Assembly: GCF_030848565.1 (NCBI RefSeq)
Contig: NZ_JAVDDV010000003.1
Coordinates: 279,321-343,320 of the forward strand
Direction: 5' to 3'
Source: Natronolimnohabitans sp. A-GB9
Lineage (GTDB): Archaea; Halobacteriota; Halobacteria; Halobacteriales; Natrialbaceae
Length of the DNA: 64,000 nucleotides
The notes under the pieces: model-generated
The model's database searches: none
What the model saw: the letters and a program-made list of their open reading frames with translations, nothing else
What the model was told of the DNA's origin: nothing
Translations under genes and position numbers: made by a program
Shown here: positions 33,757 to 42,810 of the stretch, one piece after another
How the letters are laid out: every line of letters begins with the position of its first letter
How positions within the stretch are numbered: the first letter of the stretch is position 1

Positions 33757-36309
33757 ATGAGCGAGTCGTCACCCTCCACGTCCCCCGACTCGAGTCGGAC
33801 CCTCGAGCTTCGGGTCCCGGAGATGGACTGTCCTTCCTGTGCCGGCAAGGTCGAGAACAGCGTCGAGCGCCTCGAGGGAATCGACGGGATCGAACCGCGG
33901 GTCACGAGCGGACGGCTCGTCGTCACCTACGATCCGACACAGACGAGCGACGCCGAGATCCGCGAGCGCGTTCGCGCGGCCGGCTACGAGATCGAAAGCC
34001 GGGCGGCCGAACGCACGTTCTCGGTGCCGGATATGGACTGTCCCTCCTGTGCCTCGAAGGTCGAGAACGCCCTCGAGGCCACCGACGGCGTCGACGAGAT
34101 CGAGACACGGCCGGCGTCGGGCCGGGTGACGGTGACCGTAGCCGAGGGAACCGACTCCGAGCGGGTAACCGAGGCGATCGAGGGTGCCGGCTACGAGGCG
34201 TCACCGATCGCCGACGGCGATCCGGTCGGCGACGAGGAGTCGGTCTGGAAGAGCCGCCGGGCCGTCGGGACCGCGGTCGGCGGCGTCGTCGTCGCAATCG
34301 GGATGGCCCTCGAGTTCGTCGTCCCGGGTCTCGATCCCGCGCTGTGGACCGTCGCCGGCCGGACCTACGCGCTCTCACACCTGCTGTTCATCGCGGCCGT
34401 CGTCGTCGCAGGGACCCCGATTCTACGGAACGGCTACTACTCTGCACGCAATCGGAGTCTCGACATCGACTTCCTGATGAGTCTCGGTATCGTCGCCAGC
34501 GTCGCGACCCACCACCCTTTCGAGGGGGCGATGCTCGCCGTCCTCTTCAGCGTCGCCGAACTCTTAGAGCGGTTCTCGATGGACCGGGCGCGGGACTCGC
34601 TGCGCGAACTGATGGAGCTCTCGCCCGACACTGCGACCGTCAAGCGCGAGGACGGCAGCGAGGAGACCGTTCCCGCCGAGGATCTCGAGATCGGTGACGT
34701 GGTCGTCGTTCGACCGGGCGAGAAGATCCCGGCCGATGGGGTCGTCATCGAAGGTGAGAGTGCAGTCGACCAGTCGCCGATCACCGGCGAGAGCGTCCCC
34801 GAGGACAAGCTCACAGGCGACGAGGTCTACGCCGGGACGATCCCCGAGTCGGGCTACCTCGAGATCGAAGTCGAGAGCGAAGCCGACGATTCCACGCTCG
34901 CCCGAATCGTCCGTATGGTCGAAGACGCCGAACGGGAAAAGACCGAACGCGAGCAGTTCATCGACCGCTTCGCGAGCGTCTATACGCCGATCGTCGTCGT
35001 CCTCGCGGCCGCTGCCGCGTTCGCGCCGCCCCTGCTGTTCGGCGCGTCCTGGAGCTACTGGTTCGTCGTCGGACTGACGCTGCTCGTGATCTCCTGTCCC
35101 TGTGCGCTGGTCATCTCGACGCCCGTCAGCGTCGTCTCCGGGATCACCAGCGCGGCCCGCAACGGCGTCCTCATCAAGGGCGGACGCCACCTCGAGGCCG
35201 TCGGCGACAGTGACGTCCTCGCGGTCGACAAGACGGGGACGCTGACCGAGGGTGATCTCTCGGTGACCGACGTGATCCCGCTCGAGGGCGCCACCGAGGA
35301 CGACGTCTTGCGCCGTGCGAGCGCCCTCGAACGGCGAAGCGAACACCCGATCGGGCAGGCGATCGTCGGCTACGCCGAGGCGGCAGGCGTCACGGACGAT
35401 TCCGACGAGCCGGCCGTCTCGAACTTCGAGGCCCTGGCGGGCAAAGGCGTCCGCGGCGAGGTCGACGGCACCACCCACTACGTCGGAAAGCCGGACCTCT
35501 TCGACGGACTCGCCGACCTCGAACACGTCCACGCGACGACCGACGGCGGCGTCTCGCTGGCCGACATGGGGTACGGCGAGACTGGACAGTGCGACCGCGA
35601 GGGCTGTCTCGACGTCCTCGCCGAGGTCGTTCCCGATCTCGAGGCCGAAGGGAAGACCGTCGTGGTCGTCGGCTCCGAAGACCGGCCGATCGGCCTCATC
35701 GCAGTCGCGGATCGCGTCCGACCCGAGGCGGCGTGGGCCGTCTCCAGGCTGCAAGACCAGGGCGTCCGCGTCGTCATGCTCACCGGCGACAACGAAGGCA
35801 CCGCCCGCGCCATCGCCGAGGAAGTCGGTATCGACGAGTATCACGCCGAACTGCTCCCCGACGAGAAACTCGAGTGGATCCGCCGACTCGAGGCGGAATA
35901 CGGCGACAGTGACGAACCCGCTCACGTCGCCATGGTCGGCGACGGGATCAACGACGCGCCCGCGCTCGCGACCGCGACCGTCGGCGTCGCGATGGGCGCA
36001 GCGGGAACCGACACGGCGCTCGAGACGGCCGACGTGGCGCTGATGGGCGACGACCTCACCCGGCTGCCGTACCTCTACGAACTCTCGGGGAAGGCAAACG
36101 GCGTCATCCGCCAGAACGTCTGGTCGAGCCTCGCGGTGAAGGCGGTCCTCGCTGTGGGCGCGCCGTTCGGGATCGTGACGGTGATCCACGCGGTCGTCAT
36201 CGGTGACATGGGAATGAGTCTCGGCGTGACGGGCAACGCGATGCGACTCGCGAACGTCGAACCAGAGACACCCGAAGTCGCCGATACGAGGGCAACGACG
36301 GAGTCATGA
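33757..36309 (+). CDS. heavy-metal P1B-type ATPase, Zn2+/Cd2+ exporter type
   Basis: The 850-residue pump has two N-terminal HMA domains, each with MDCPSC (Cys25/28 and Cys95/98). The transport site CPC (447-449) is in SCPCALVISTPVSVVSGI, with the phosphorylation motif DKTGTLT (Asp491) and the hinge GDGINDAPALA. The STPVSVVSGI context and an Asp in the last helix region (VVIGDMGMSLGVTGN) point to the P1B-2 Zn/Cd/Pb class rather than Cu. A cysteine insert GQCDREGC in the nucleotide-binding domain is unusual. It probably detoxifies the cytoplasm; the palindrome upstream suggests metal-dependent control. Confidence 0.93.
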   Translation: MSESSPSTSPDSSRTLELRVPEMDCPSCAGKVENSVERLEGIDGIEPRVTSGRLVVTYDPTQTSDAEIRERVRAAGYEIESRAAERTFSVPDMDCPSCASKVENALEATDGVDEIETRPASGRVTVTVAEGTDSERVTEAIEGAGYEASPIADGDPVGDEESVWKSRRAVGTAVGGVVVAIGMALEFVVPGLDPALWTVAGRTYALSHLLFIAAVVVAGTPILRNGYYSARNRSLDIDFLMSLGIVASVATHHPFEGAMLAVLFSVAELLERFSMDRARDSLRELMELSPDTATVKREDGSEETVPAEDLEIGDVVVVRPGEKIPADGVVIEGESAVDQSPITGESVPEDKLTGDEVYAGTIPESGYLEIEVESEADDSTLARIVRMVEDAEREKTEREQFIDRFASVYTPIVVVLAAAAAFAPPLLFGASWSYWFVVGLTLLVISCPCALVISTPVSVVSGITSAARNGVLIKGGRHLEAVGDSDVLAVDKTGTLTEGDLSVTDVIPLEGATEDDVLRRASALERRSEHPIGQAIVGYAEAAGVTDDSDEPAVSNFEALAGKGVRGEVDGTTHYVGKPDLFDGLADLEHVHATTDGGVSLADMGYGETGQCDREGCLDVLAEVVPDLEAEGKTVVVVGSEDRPIGLIAVADRVRPEAAWAVSRLQDQGVRVVMLTGDNEGTARAIAEEVGIDEYHAELLPDEKLEWIRRLEAEYGDSDEPAHVAMVGDGINDAPALATATVGVAMGAAGTDTALETADVALMGDDLTRLPYLYELSGKANGVIRQNVWSSLAVKAVLAVGAPFGIVTVIHAVVIGDMGMSLGVTGNAMRLANVEPETPEVADTRATTES

Positions 36310-36519
36310 GCGTCTGAATCGCCGGACGTACCGGTAGACGGTGAGCGCGACGGCCGTATTCATCGTGATGCTCGAGAGGAGAACACACAGGTTGCGTCTG
36401 TTCGTCCATCTCGTTTCGGTCGGTTCCTCGTCGGCCCTGAGCGCCGCGAGCTGTGAGACGAGCGCACCGATCCAGCCCGCAAGCGCGACCGTGACCAGCG
36501 TCCGTCGAACACGAGGCAT
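36304..36519 (-). CDS. small two-helix membrane protein
   Basis: The 71-residue product (MPRVRRTLVTVALAGWIGAL...) has two predicted helices (about 8-27 and 45-62) with a charged loop ADEEPTETRWTNRR between. Its stop overlaps the end of the ATPase gene by six bases on the other strand. A start at 36567 is possible but adds basic residues without hydrophobic pattern. Unknown function. Confidence 0.55.
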   Translation of the reverse strand: MPRVRRTLVTVALAGWIGALVSQLAALRADEEPTETRWTNRRNLCVLLSSITMNTAVALTVYRYVRRFRRS

Positions 36520-36566
36520 GCGCCGAGTTCCACTTGGGATCGCATAACGTCGGGCGGACGTTCGCA

Positions 36567-37100
36567 TCATCTGCTGAGCGCGCGGCGGATCACGTCGGTT
36601 CCCGGCCGGCCGTCGGCCCACCACAGCGCGACCCCGGCGACGAGGATGACAGCCTCGAGCCACAGCGTCGTGACCGTCACCTCCAGCCCCGGCACTGTCC
36701 CCAGTGGCTTCGTTCCGGTGTAAGCCGGCATCGGCGTCAGCGGCCAGAAGAGAAAGCCGAGTTCGTCGACGTCCCCCGAGATGACGTGCCACGGAACGTC
36801 CGTCGCGATATGCGAGAGGTACCCGATGGCGAAGGCGATACCGAGGACGGGACGATCGCGAGCACGTGTAAGCAGCCAGACCGCGATGACGACCGGAATC
36901 GCAAACAGCAGCGAGTGACCGATCGTTCGGCCGACGGCGACGAGATCGGCGAGCCAGATCGGCTTGTCGATCAGATCTGGTAGCGCGGCGCCGACGATCG
37001 CCGCCAGCGCGGGAGCCTCGTCGGGTGTGCCGTCTCCGTGCCAACGCGTATAGCCCGCATAGCAGAGATAGCCGACCGCGAGATGGACGACCGGTTGCAT
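36567..37100 (-). CDS. membrane-bound metal-dependent hydrolase, YdjM/DUF457-like
   Basis: The 177-residue protein starts MQPVVHLAVGYLCYAGYTR. The family pattern is visible: His near the start, AALPDLIDKPIW, HSLLFAIPVVIAVWLL and YLSHIATDVPWHVISGD. Four or five membrane helices; conserved His/Asp residues would bind a metal. Substrate unknown. Divergent from the flavoprotein gene with about 100 nt between. Confidence 0.8.
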   Translation of the reverse strand: MQPVVHLAVGYLCYAGYTRWHGDGTPDEAPALAAIVGAALPDLIDKPIWLADLVAVGRTIGHSLLFAIPVVIAVWLLTRARDRPVLGIAFAIGYLSHIATDVPWHVISGDVDELGFLFWPLTPMPAYTGTKPLGTVPGLEVTVTTLWLEAVILVAGVALWWADGRPGTDVIRRALSR

Positions 37101-37203
37101 TCGCCGTCGGTTACGTCCTCGAGCGTCGTAAGCGCCGGGTCGAACGACACCGTTGCATCGTTTGGAACGCGACCTAAATGCGCCCGGCACTAACGTAACG
37201 TTG

Positions 37204-39075
37204 ATGACAGGAAAACGCTCCGGCGGCGACGGATCGACGACAGACCGGCGAGAGCCGACCCACGTCCGCGACGCCGCGGGCGTCGAGGACCGACTCGAGT
37301 ACGAGACCGCCACGTCGACGGATCTCGAGTACGAGACCGTCAGAACACCCGTCCTCGTGATCGGCGCAGGTGCAGCGGGCGCACGCGTCGCCATCGAACT
37401 CGCCGAGTCCGGGGTCGAATCGCTGGTGATCGGAAAGCGCGATCACGGCGACGCTCACACGACGTGGGCGGCCGGTGGCGTCAACGCGGCGCTTGGCTCG
37501 CTCGACGAGGAGGACGACTGGACGATTCACGCGGCGGACACGCTCGACGAAGGCCACCAGCTGAACGACCCCGAGGCCGTCGAGTTGACGACGCGGGAGA
37601 TGCCCGCCCGTATCCGCGAACTCGCCGACTGGGGAATGCCCCTCGATCGCACCGAGGACGGAACGATCAACCAGCGCTACTTCGGCGCACAGTCGTACCG
37701 CCGCACCTGCTTCGTCGGCGACCGAACCGGCGAAGCGATGCTCGAGACGTTGATCGAGCGAGCGCGGGATCTCGAGGTACCCTACCGCGAGAACGTGATG
37801 ATCACGCGGCTGCTCTCGGACGGCACCCGCGTCGTCGGCGCGGTCGGCTTCGATATGGAGACGGGACAGGGGCTGTTGTTCCGGTCGAATCACGTCGTGC
37901 TCGCGGCCGGCGGGTTCTCCGCGCTCTACGATCGGCACTCCTCGAGAGACGACGAGAACAACGGCGACGCCCAGGCGCTGGCCCTCGAAGCCGGCGCCCG
38001 ACTGCTCGACCTCGAGTTCGTCCAGTTTCATCCGACGGGGATGGTCGGCGAACGGTACGGCGAGGAGTGGGACGGCCGACTCGTCACCGAGGCGGTACGC
38101 GGCGAAGGTGGCCGCCTCTACAATACGGAAGGCGAACGGTTCATGGAACGCTACTCGCCGAACCAGATGGAACTCGACGCCCGCGACGTCGTCGCCCGTG
38201 CTATCGGTCGTGAACTCGAGGAAGGTCGCGGAACCGAAAACGGCGGCGTCTACCTCGACATCTCACACCGCGACGACGACTACGTCCGCGAGCGACTGCC
38301 GACAATGGTCGAGCGCTTCGAGTCACTCGGCGTCGACATCACCGAGAAGCCGATGGAAGTCGCCCCGACGGCCCACTACACGATGGGCGGCGTCGACATC
38401 GACTTCCGAACCGGCGAGACTGGCGTCGGGGGGCTGTACGCCGTCGGCGAGGCGGTCGCCGGCGTCCACGGCGCAAACCGGTTGGGCGGCAACTCGCTGG
38501 CCGAGACCGTCGCGATCGGTAAACTCGTCGGCGAACACGTCGCCACGGTGATCGGCGAAGCCGATACGGACCCCGACGTAACCGCCAGCCAGCGGACGCT
38601 GGCGGAACGGGAGTTTCGCGCACTCGAGGCGCTTGCTGACGCCGACGGCGACGTCGCGCCGCAGACGTTGCTCGACGACCTCGGGGAGCTACTGTGGAAC
38701 CACGCCGGGATCCTCCGTGACGAGGCAGGGCTCCGGGCGGGCCTCGAGGAACTCGAGGCGTTGCGAGCGCGGACGGCCGATCTGGACGTCGACGGCGGGC
38801 TCACCTCGAAATCATTCGAGTACGCCGTCGACCTCTCGGCCAGCCTCACTGTCGCCGAGGCGATGCTTCGCACAGCCCTCGAGCGGACCGAATCTAGGGG
38901 CGCACACTACCGGACCGACTACCCCGAGACGGACGGAGAGTGGCGTGTCAACCTCCTCGTCTCCGTCGAGGACGGGGAACTCTCGATTCGACGACGCGGC
39001 GTCGGCGACCCCAGTCCACCCGTCCAGGAGGCCCTCGAGGAGGGGTACGAACTCGACTACCACCACCTCGAGTAG
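37204..39075 (+). CDS. FAD-dependent oxidoreductase of the SdhA/NadB family
   Basis: The 623-residue flavoprotein has a 45-residue acidic lead, the FAD-binding VLVIGAGAAGARVAIELAES, the flavin-region HTTWAAGGVNAALG and the active-site region EFVQFHPTGMVGERYGEEW, then GGRLYNTEGERFMERYSP and the HYTMGGVDIDF and GANRLGGNSLAET motifs. In SdhA the corresponding loop has the covalent-FAD histidine RSHT; here it is DAHTTW, still with His. It resembles L-aspartate oxidase and fumarate reductase subunits, while a true sdhA occurs at 60245. No partner iron-sulfur subunit adjoins, so L-aspartate oxidase (NAD synthesis) or a soluble fumarate reductase is likely. Confidence 0.82.
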   Translation: MTGKRSGGDGSTTDRREPTHVRDAAGVEDRLEYETATSTDLEYETVRTPVLVIGAGAAGARVAIELAESGVESLVIGKRDHGDAHTTWAAGGVNAALGSLDEEDDWTIHAADTLDEGHQLNDPEAVELTTREMPARIRELADWGMPLDRTEDGTINQRYFGAQSYRRTCFVGDRTGEAMLETLIERARDLEVPYRENVMITRLLSDGTRVVGAVGFDMETGQGLLFRSNHVVLAAGGFSALYDRHSSRDDENNGDAQALALEAGARLLDLEFVQFHPTGMVGERYGEEWDGRLVTEAVRGEGGRLYNTEGERFMERYSPNQMELDARDVVARAIGRELEEGRGTENGGVYLDISHRDDDYVRERLPTMVERFESLGVDITEKPMEVAPTAHYTMGGVDIDFRTGETGVGGLYAVGEAVAGVHGANRLGGNSLAETVAIGKLVGEHVATVIGEADTDPDVTASQRTLAEREFRALEALADADGDVAPQTLLDDLGELLWNHAGILRDEAGLRAGLEELEALRARTADLDVDGGLTSKSFEYAVDLSASLTVAEAMLRTALERTESRGAHYRTDYPETDGEWRVNLLVSVEDGELSIRRRGVGDPSPPVQEALEEGYELDYHHLE

Positions 39076-39081
39076 CGTCCA

Positions 39082-39160
39082 TACTGCCGGACAGCAGTCA
39101 GTGCGCCGTCGGTTGCGAATTCGCGGCGTCTCCGCAGAGACGGCCACAGTCGTGCGACCG
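39082..39160 (+). repeat. family 1 MITE lacking its right end
   Basis: The left end TACTGCCGGACAGCAGTCAGTGC and the inner hairpin up to GTGCGACCG match the copy at 36, but the sequence then diverges and no right terminal repeat is found. It starts six bases after the TAG of the flavoprotein gene. Confidence 0.7.
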
Positions 39161-39203
39161 AGACGCCTTTGACGCGTCGGCTTCTGTTTTTCGGTTCGGA
39201 CAC

Positions 39204-39806
39204 ATGAACGAGGAAGCACTCGAGGTGTTACGTCAGGACCCGGTCATGGCGGACCTCGTCGAGAAACACGACCCGTACGCCGAACGCGACTGGGACGAGT
39301 TCGAGCGGCTCTGTATCTCCATCATCAACCAGCAGCTCTCGACAGCCAGTGCCGCGGCGGTCAGAGAGCGCGTCTTCGAACTGTTTCGAGACGGTGTAAC
39401 TCCGGCCGCCGTCCTCGAGGCGGACGACGACGCCCTCCGGGCGGCCGGCCTCTCCCGGAGCAAGATCGAGTACATGCGAAACGCTGCTCGTGCATTCCAG
39501 GAGCAAGATCTCACGCGGGAGGGGCTGGCCGACCACTCGGACGAGGCAGTCGTCGACCGCCTCACCGAGATCACGGGAATCGGTGCCTGGACGGCACGGA
39601 TGTATCTGCTGTTCGTTCTCGAGCGCGAAGACGTACTCCCACTCGGTGACCTTGCGATTCGCCGTGGTATCGAGCAATTGTACGGAAACGGAAACGAACC
39701 AGATGAGATGACACGTACGGAGATGCGTGAGATTGCCGAGACGTGGCGCCCGTACCGGAGCGTCGCTACGCGCTATATCTGGGCCGAATACGAGGCCGAC
39801 GACTGA
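39204..39806 (+). CDS. DNA-3-methyladenine glycosylase II, AlkA/HhH-GPD family
   Basis: The 200-residue protein removes alkylated bases from DNA. It has the pattern RLCISIINQQLSTASAAAV, a helix-hairpin-helix (LTEITGIGAWTARMYLLFVL) and the catalytic Asp in LPLGDLAIRRGIEQLYG followed by the WRPYRSVATRYIW motif. There is no FeS cluster, consistent with AlkA. Cytoplasmic repair enzyme; alone in its transcription unit. Confidence 0.93.
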   Translation: MNEEALEVLRQDPVMADLVEKHDPYAERDWDEFERLCISIINQQLSTASAAAVRERVFELFRDGVTPAAVLEADDDALRAAGLSRSKIEYMRNAARAFQEQDLTREGLADHSDEAVVDRLTEITGIGAWTARMYLLFVLEREDVLPLGDLAIRRGIEQLYGNGNEPDEMTRTEMREIAETWRPYRSVATRYIWAEYEADD

Positions 39807-40305
39807 TCCGGTCGGTCGCGTCCAACCGACCTGTAAGCCCGTCGGTGCAGACTGCGGACCGAAAGAAATTGCCATTACTCTGGTCTGCTGAATGACGATC
39901 GCGTTGAGACCTCACAAAACGAGTTAGCAGACCGACGAAATTGGCTCTTACCGTTCCTCTGCTGACAAAAGCGCAGATTTCCCGCGAAATGCCGGTGTTG
40001 ACCGCGAAAACAGTCATCGGGGCATATACACGGTTGCCGTCCCCGTTTCGGGGCGTTCACGGCCGTGCTGGCGGGATATCGACTCGTCACGGCGCGGAAG
40101 TCGAGCAGCAGCCGTCACAGAAAACCAGTCCCCGGTGGCAATTCTCCTTTTATGGAATGAGAATGAGCTGAAAGCAGGGCCGAACGCGACTGCACACCTA
40201 GTTTCGAAATTAACGCTCGAAATGGTTGTGTTGGATTACGAAACAGCCGGCGCTATTTATGGATATTATCGGCCTACTACCGGTGCCCAACAGGGCGTGA
40301 GAGAA
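39807..40305. other. about 500 bp gap with no recognised gene
   Basis: Frames are short and lack family resemblance. The right part contains TATA-like sequences (CTATTTATGG near 40252) before the secreted protein gene at 40306. A possible relic frame around 39941-40060 (LLTKAQISREMPVLTA) has no start and no match I recognise. Confidence 0.4.
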
Positions 40306-40899
40306 ATGAGTGAAAAAGATCAGCTCGGAGATTCGCGGCGCGAGTTCATGAAGAAAGGGACACTGGCTGCGACCGCACTCGCGGTCGGCGCTGGCGCTAC
40401 TGCAGGCAGCGCTGCAGCCCAGGAAGAAGACGACGGAGAAGCCGTGGTGCACGCACACGACTTCTACCCGAACGCAAGTTTCGAGGTGCTTACCGAGTTC
40501 GACACGCCGACGCGTGACAGTTTCCTCGAGAACCTCGACGAAGAGGAAGACGTGTTCGACGATCCGGACGACTGGAACGTGCACGCGATCCAGATCGATA
40601 CGGACGACGATTCGCCCGGGGGGCCGCTGGCCTACATCATGGAAGAGGAGACCCTCAACCTCACCGAAGGCGACATGGGGACGTTCAACGAGTCCGCGTC
40701 CTTCCGCTCTCCGGCGCTCAACCTCCTCGAGGTCGACGTCACGGCCGAGGAGGCCGAAGAAGAGCCCGAAGAGGAGGAAGAGGACGACGAAATGATCGAC
40801 GACGAGGAAGACGACGAAGCGGTCAACGACGAGGAAGACGACGAAGAGGTCGACGACGAAGAGGTCGACGACGAAAACAACAACGGCGTCTTCGGGTAA
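40306..40899 (+). CDS. Tat-secreted acidic-tailed protein, paralogue 1
   Basis: The twin-arginine signal SRREFMKKGTLAATALAVGA ends near SAAAQ. The mature domain (about 45-145) has the shared signature HDFYPNASFEVLTEFDTPTR, FLENLDEEEDVF and DDWNVHAIQID, found also in the two genes at 47811 and 48344. A long D/E/V tail (about 150-190) ends in ENNNGVFG. There is no transmembrane anchor, so it is probably released or bound to the surface. It lies on the other side of the ABC/RND transport genes from its paralogues. Function unknown. Confidence 0.8.
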   Translation: MSEKDQLGDSRREFMKKGTLAATALAVGAGATAGSAAAQEEDDGEAVVHAHDFYPNASFEVLTEFDTPTRDSFLENLDEEEDVFDDPDDWNVHAIQIDTDDDSPGGPLAYIMEEETLNLTEGDMGTFNESASFRSPALNLLEVDVTAEEAEEEPEEEEEDDEMIDDEEDDEAVNDEEDDEEVDDEEVDDENNNGVFG

Positions 40900-41011
40900 C
40901 CAGATCAGCGCCGCTTCGGGTCCGGACGGACCTACGGCGTCATCCGGAGTCGGCCCGCCGTGACCCTCCGGCGGGTCGTGGCGAGATCGGACCCTCTTCT
41001 ATAATCGTCAC

Positions 41012-41095
41012 TGATACGGACTGCTGTCCCGATCTCCCGCTGATCGCCAGCGAAGAGGCGGCGATCGGCGGGACGTAACGGCAGGGACCGTATCA
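41012..41095 (+). repeat. family 2 palindromic repeat, complete copy
   Basis: Ends TGATACGG and CCGTATCA are inverted repeats; inner halves CCGCTGATCGCC and GGCGATCGGCGG pair around an AGCGAAGAG loop. The right half GGCGATCGGCGGGACGTAACG recurs at 62152-62171. It fills the gap before the ABC permease stop and could also work as a bidirectional terminator. Confidence 0.6.
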
Positions 41096-41181
41096 CAAGT
41101 ACACCGAGCTACGACGCCATCGCTATCCGACGGTGAGACGTCTTCGATCCCGAATGCAGTCGTGACAGGTCTCGTCGGCAG

Positions 41182-41913
41182 TCACGACGACCCCCCTCGC
41201 AGTCGAATGATCGCCAGTGCGAGGAGCAGCAACACTACCGCATAGACCGCCGCTTCGATCCCGTCTCCCGTCGACAACGTCCCGTCGAAGATGGCGCTCT
41301 CGAACAGCGTGTACGGACGCTCGAGCAGGAGATAGTCGTCGATCCAGGTATCGACGGGGATGGCTCCAGTCGCGAGAAACGCGTCGAGGTCCACCAGGAA
41401 GACGAGCACGAGCGAGCCCTCGAGTTCGCGCCCGATCAGGCCGCCGATGATCACGCCCAGCAGGCCGTAGGTGACTGCGCCGACGACTAGCGCGGCGATC
41501 GCTCGGCCCGGCGAGGCAGGTTCGATGTCCGACAGCAGGAGGAACGTGCCAAAGGAGATGAGCGCGACGACGACGCCGACGAGGACGATCGTCAGGATGC
41601 GGGCCAGCAGCACCTCCCAGCGCCGATACCCACAGACTTCCAGCCTGCGGTCGGGTCCCGTTGCACCGGCGACCTGGAACACACCGACCAGGCCGGCGAG
41701 AAACGCGGCCGCGAACATCGTTCCACCGAGTTCTCCCACGGCCGCTGGCGCGTCGATCCCGGGAACCCCGACGAAGGCGTCCAGTGCGAGATCGTACACG
41801 ACGATTATAACGGGTGGGAACAAGACGAGCAACAGCGCGTTCGTCGGCTCCCGGAGGAACGACCGGATCGCGGCGATAGTCGCGACCCACTGGCGCGCCG
41901 CGATGTCCGTCAT
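41182..41913 (-). CDS. ABC-2-type transporter permease
   Basis: The 243-residue protein has about six membrane helices (LLLVLFPPVIIVVYDLAL, AAAFLAGLVGVFQVAG, ILTIVLVGVVVALISFGTFL and later ones) and the amphipathic coupling segment RRLEVCGYRRWEVLLARI between helices 2 and 3, the ABC-2 hallmark. Its ATG overlaps the stop of the ATPase by four bases. The C-terminal domain of the giant RND protein at 42811 has similar sequence and helix order. Substrate unknown. Confidence 0.87.
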   Translation of the reverse strand: MTDIAARQWVATIAAIRSFLREPTNALLLVLFPPVIIVVYDLALDAFVGVPGIDAPAAVGELGGTMFAAAFLAGLVGVFQVAGATGPDRRLEVCGYRRWEVLLARILTIVLVGVVVALISFGTFLLLSDIEPASPGRAIAALVVGAVTYGLLGVIIGGLIGRELEGSLVLVFLVDLDAFLATGAIPVDTWIDDYLLLERPYTLFESAIFDGTLSTGDGIEAAVYAVVLLLLALAIIRLRGGSS

Positions 41914-42626
41914 GGTCCGCCCTCGCTCTCGCTGCCGACCAGCTCGAGTTCCTCGCTTTCCCCCCGATGCAGGCGTCCGTCCCGGAGTTCGTAGATCGCG
42001 TCGAACCGATCGGGGTTCTCGACGAAGTGGCTGATGATCGCGATCGCCGTTCCCTCGGCTGCAAGCGTCTCGGCCAGTTCCCAGAACGCGAGGTACGTCT
42101 TCCAGTCGAACCCCGCGTAGGGTTCGTCGAGCAGGAGGACGTCGGGTTCGTGTAACAGCGCCACACTGAGGTTCACTTTCTGGCGATTCCCACCGCTGAG
42201 TCGATCGATCCGGGTGTCTAAGTACTCCTCGAAGCCGAGCCGATCAGCCAGCGACTCGAGGCGGGCCCGGCTTCGCTCGCGGTCGAGGCCGTACCCCCGA
42301 CCGAACAGTCGGATCGTCTCCCGGACCGTCAGCCGGTCGTACAGCAGCGTCTCCTGGGGACACCAGCCGATCGTTCCCCGGCGATCGACCGCGCCCGCAT
42401 CCGTGTCCAACACGCCGACGAGGATCTGCATCAGCGTCGACTTTCCGGAGCCGTTCCCGCCGACGATTCCGAGCAGTTCACCCTCGTGAATCGACAGCGA
42501 GGCACCGTCGAGGACATCTACCGACGGCGAGAACGGAACCCACGAGTCGTAGGTCTTCTCGAGGTCCGTCGCCTCGAGCACGACCGATGGTTCGCTGTCC
42601 CGTTTCGATTCGGGCTCGCTCGCCAT
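41910..42626 (-). CDS. ABC transporter ATP-binding protein
   Basis: Walker A is GIVGGNGSGKSTLMQ, the Q-loop GWCPQETLL, the signature LSGGNRQKVNLSVALL and Walker B DVLLLDEPYAGFDW, with the H-loop IAIISHFVENPDRF. The 238-residue protein forms a two-gene unit with the permease (overlapping ATGA). It probably drives export, as in other ABC-2 systems; whether it also energises the ABC-2-like domain of the neighbouring fusion protein is open. Confidence 0.92.
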   Translation of the reverse strand: MASEPESKRDSEPSVVLEATDLEKTYDSWVPFSPSVDVLDGASLSIHEGELLGIVGGNGSGKSTLMQILVGVLDTDAGAVDRRGTIGWCPQETLLYDRLTVRETIRLFGRGYGLDRERSRARLESLADRLGFEEYLDTRIDRLSGGNRQKVNLSVALLHEPDVLLLDEPYAGFDWKTYLAFWELAETLAAEGTAIAIISHFVENPDRFDAIYELRDGRLHRGESEELELVGSESEGGP

Positions 42627-42740
42627 ATGCAGTACAGTTCACGGAGCACTATAACGGCTTCACGCGGCATATCCTGTTTCTGAACGCTGGACGATATTAT
42701 ATGCGGTCACAGTTTCGGTCACTCCCGTTGCAAACACGGC

Positions 42741-42768
42741 GATCGTCGAATCGTGCTGTCCAACAGTA
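42741..42768 (+). repeat. single right end of the family 1 MITE
   Basis: GTCGAATCGTGCTGTCCAACAGTA followed by TGA is identical in form to the right end of the copy at 56202. The left half is missing. Confidence 0.6.
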
Positions 42769-42810
42769 TGAGACGACGATCACAAGAACACACAGCACAG
42801 GGATTGAAGC

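Noticed and set aside
34564..36189. Long frame antisense to the metal ATPase
   Set aside because: Same reason: shadow of a strongly supported gene, with composition typical of reverse-complemented GAC/GTC codons.
39941..40171. Possible transposase remnant
   Set aside because: The readable frame has no start and no residue pattern of any transposase family I know.
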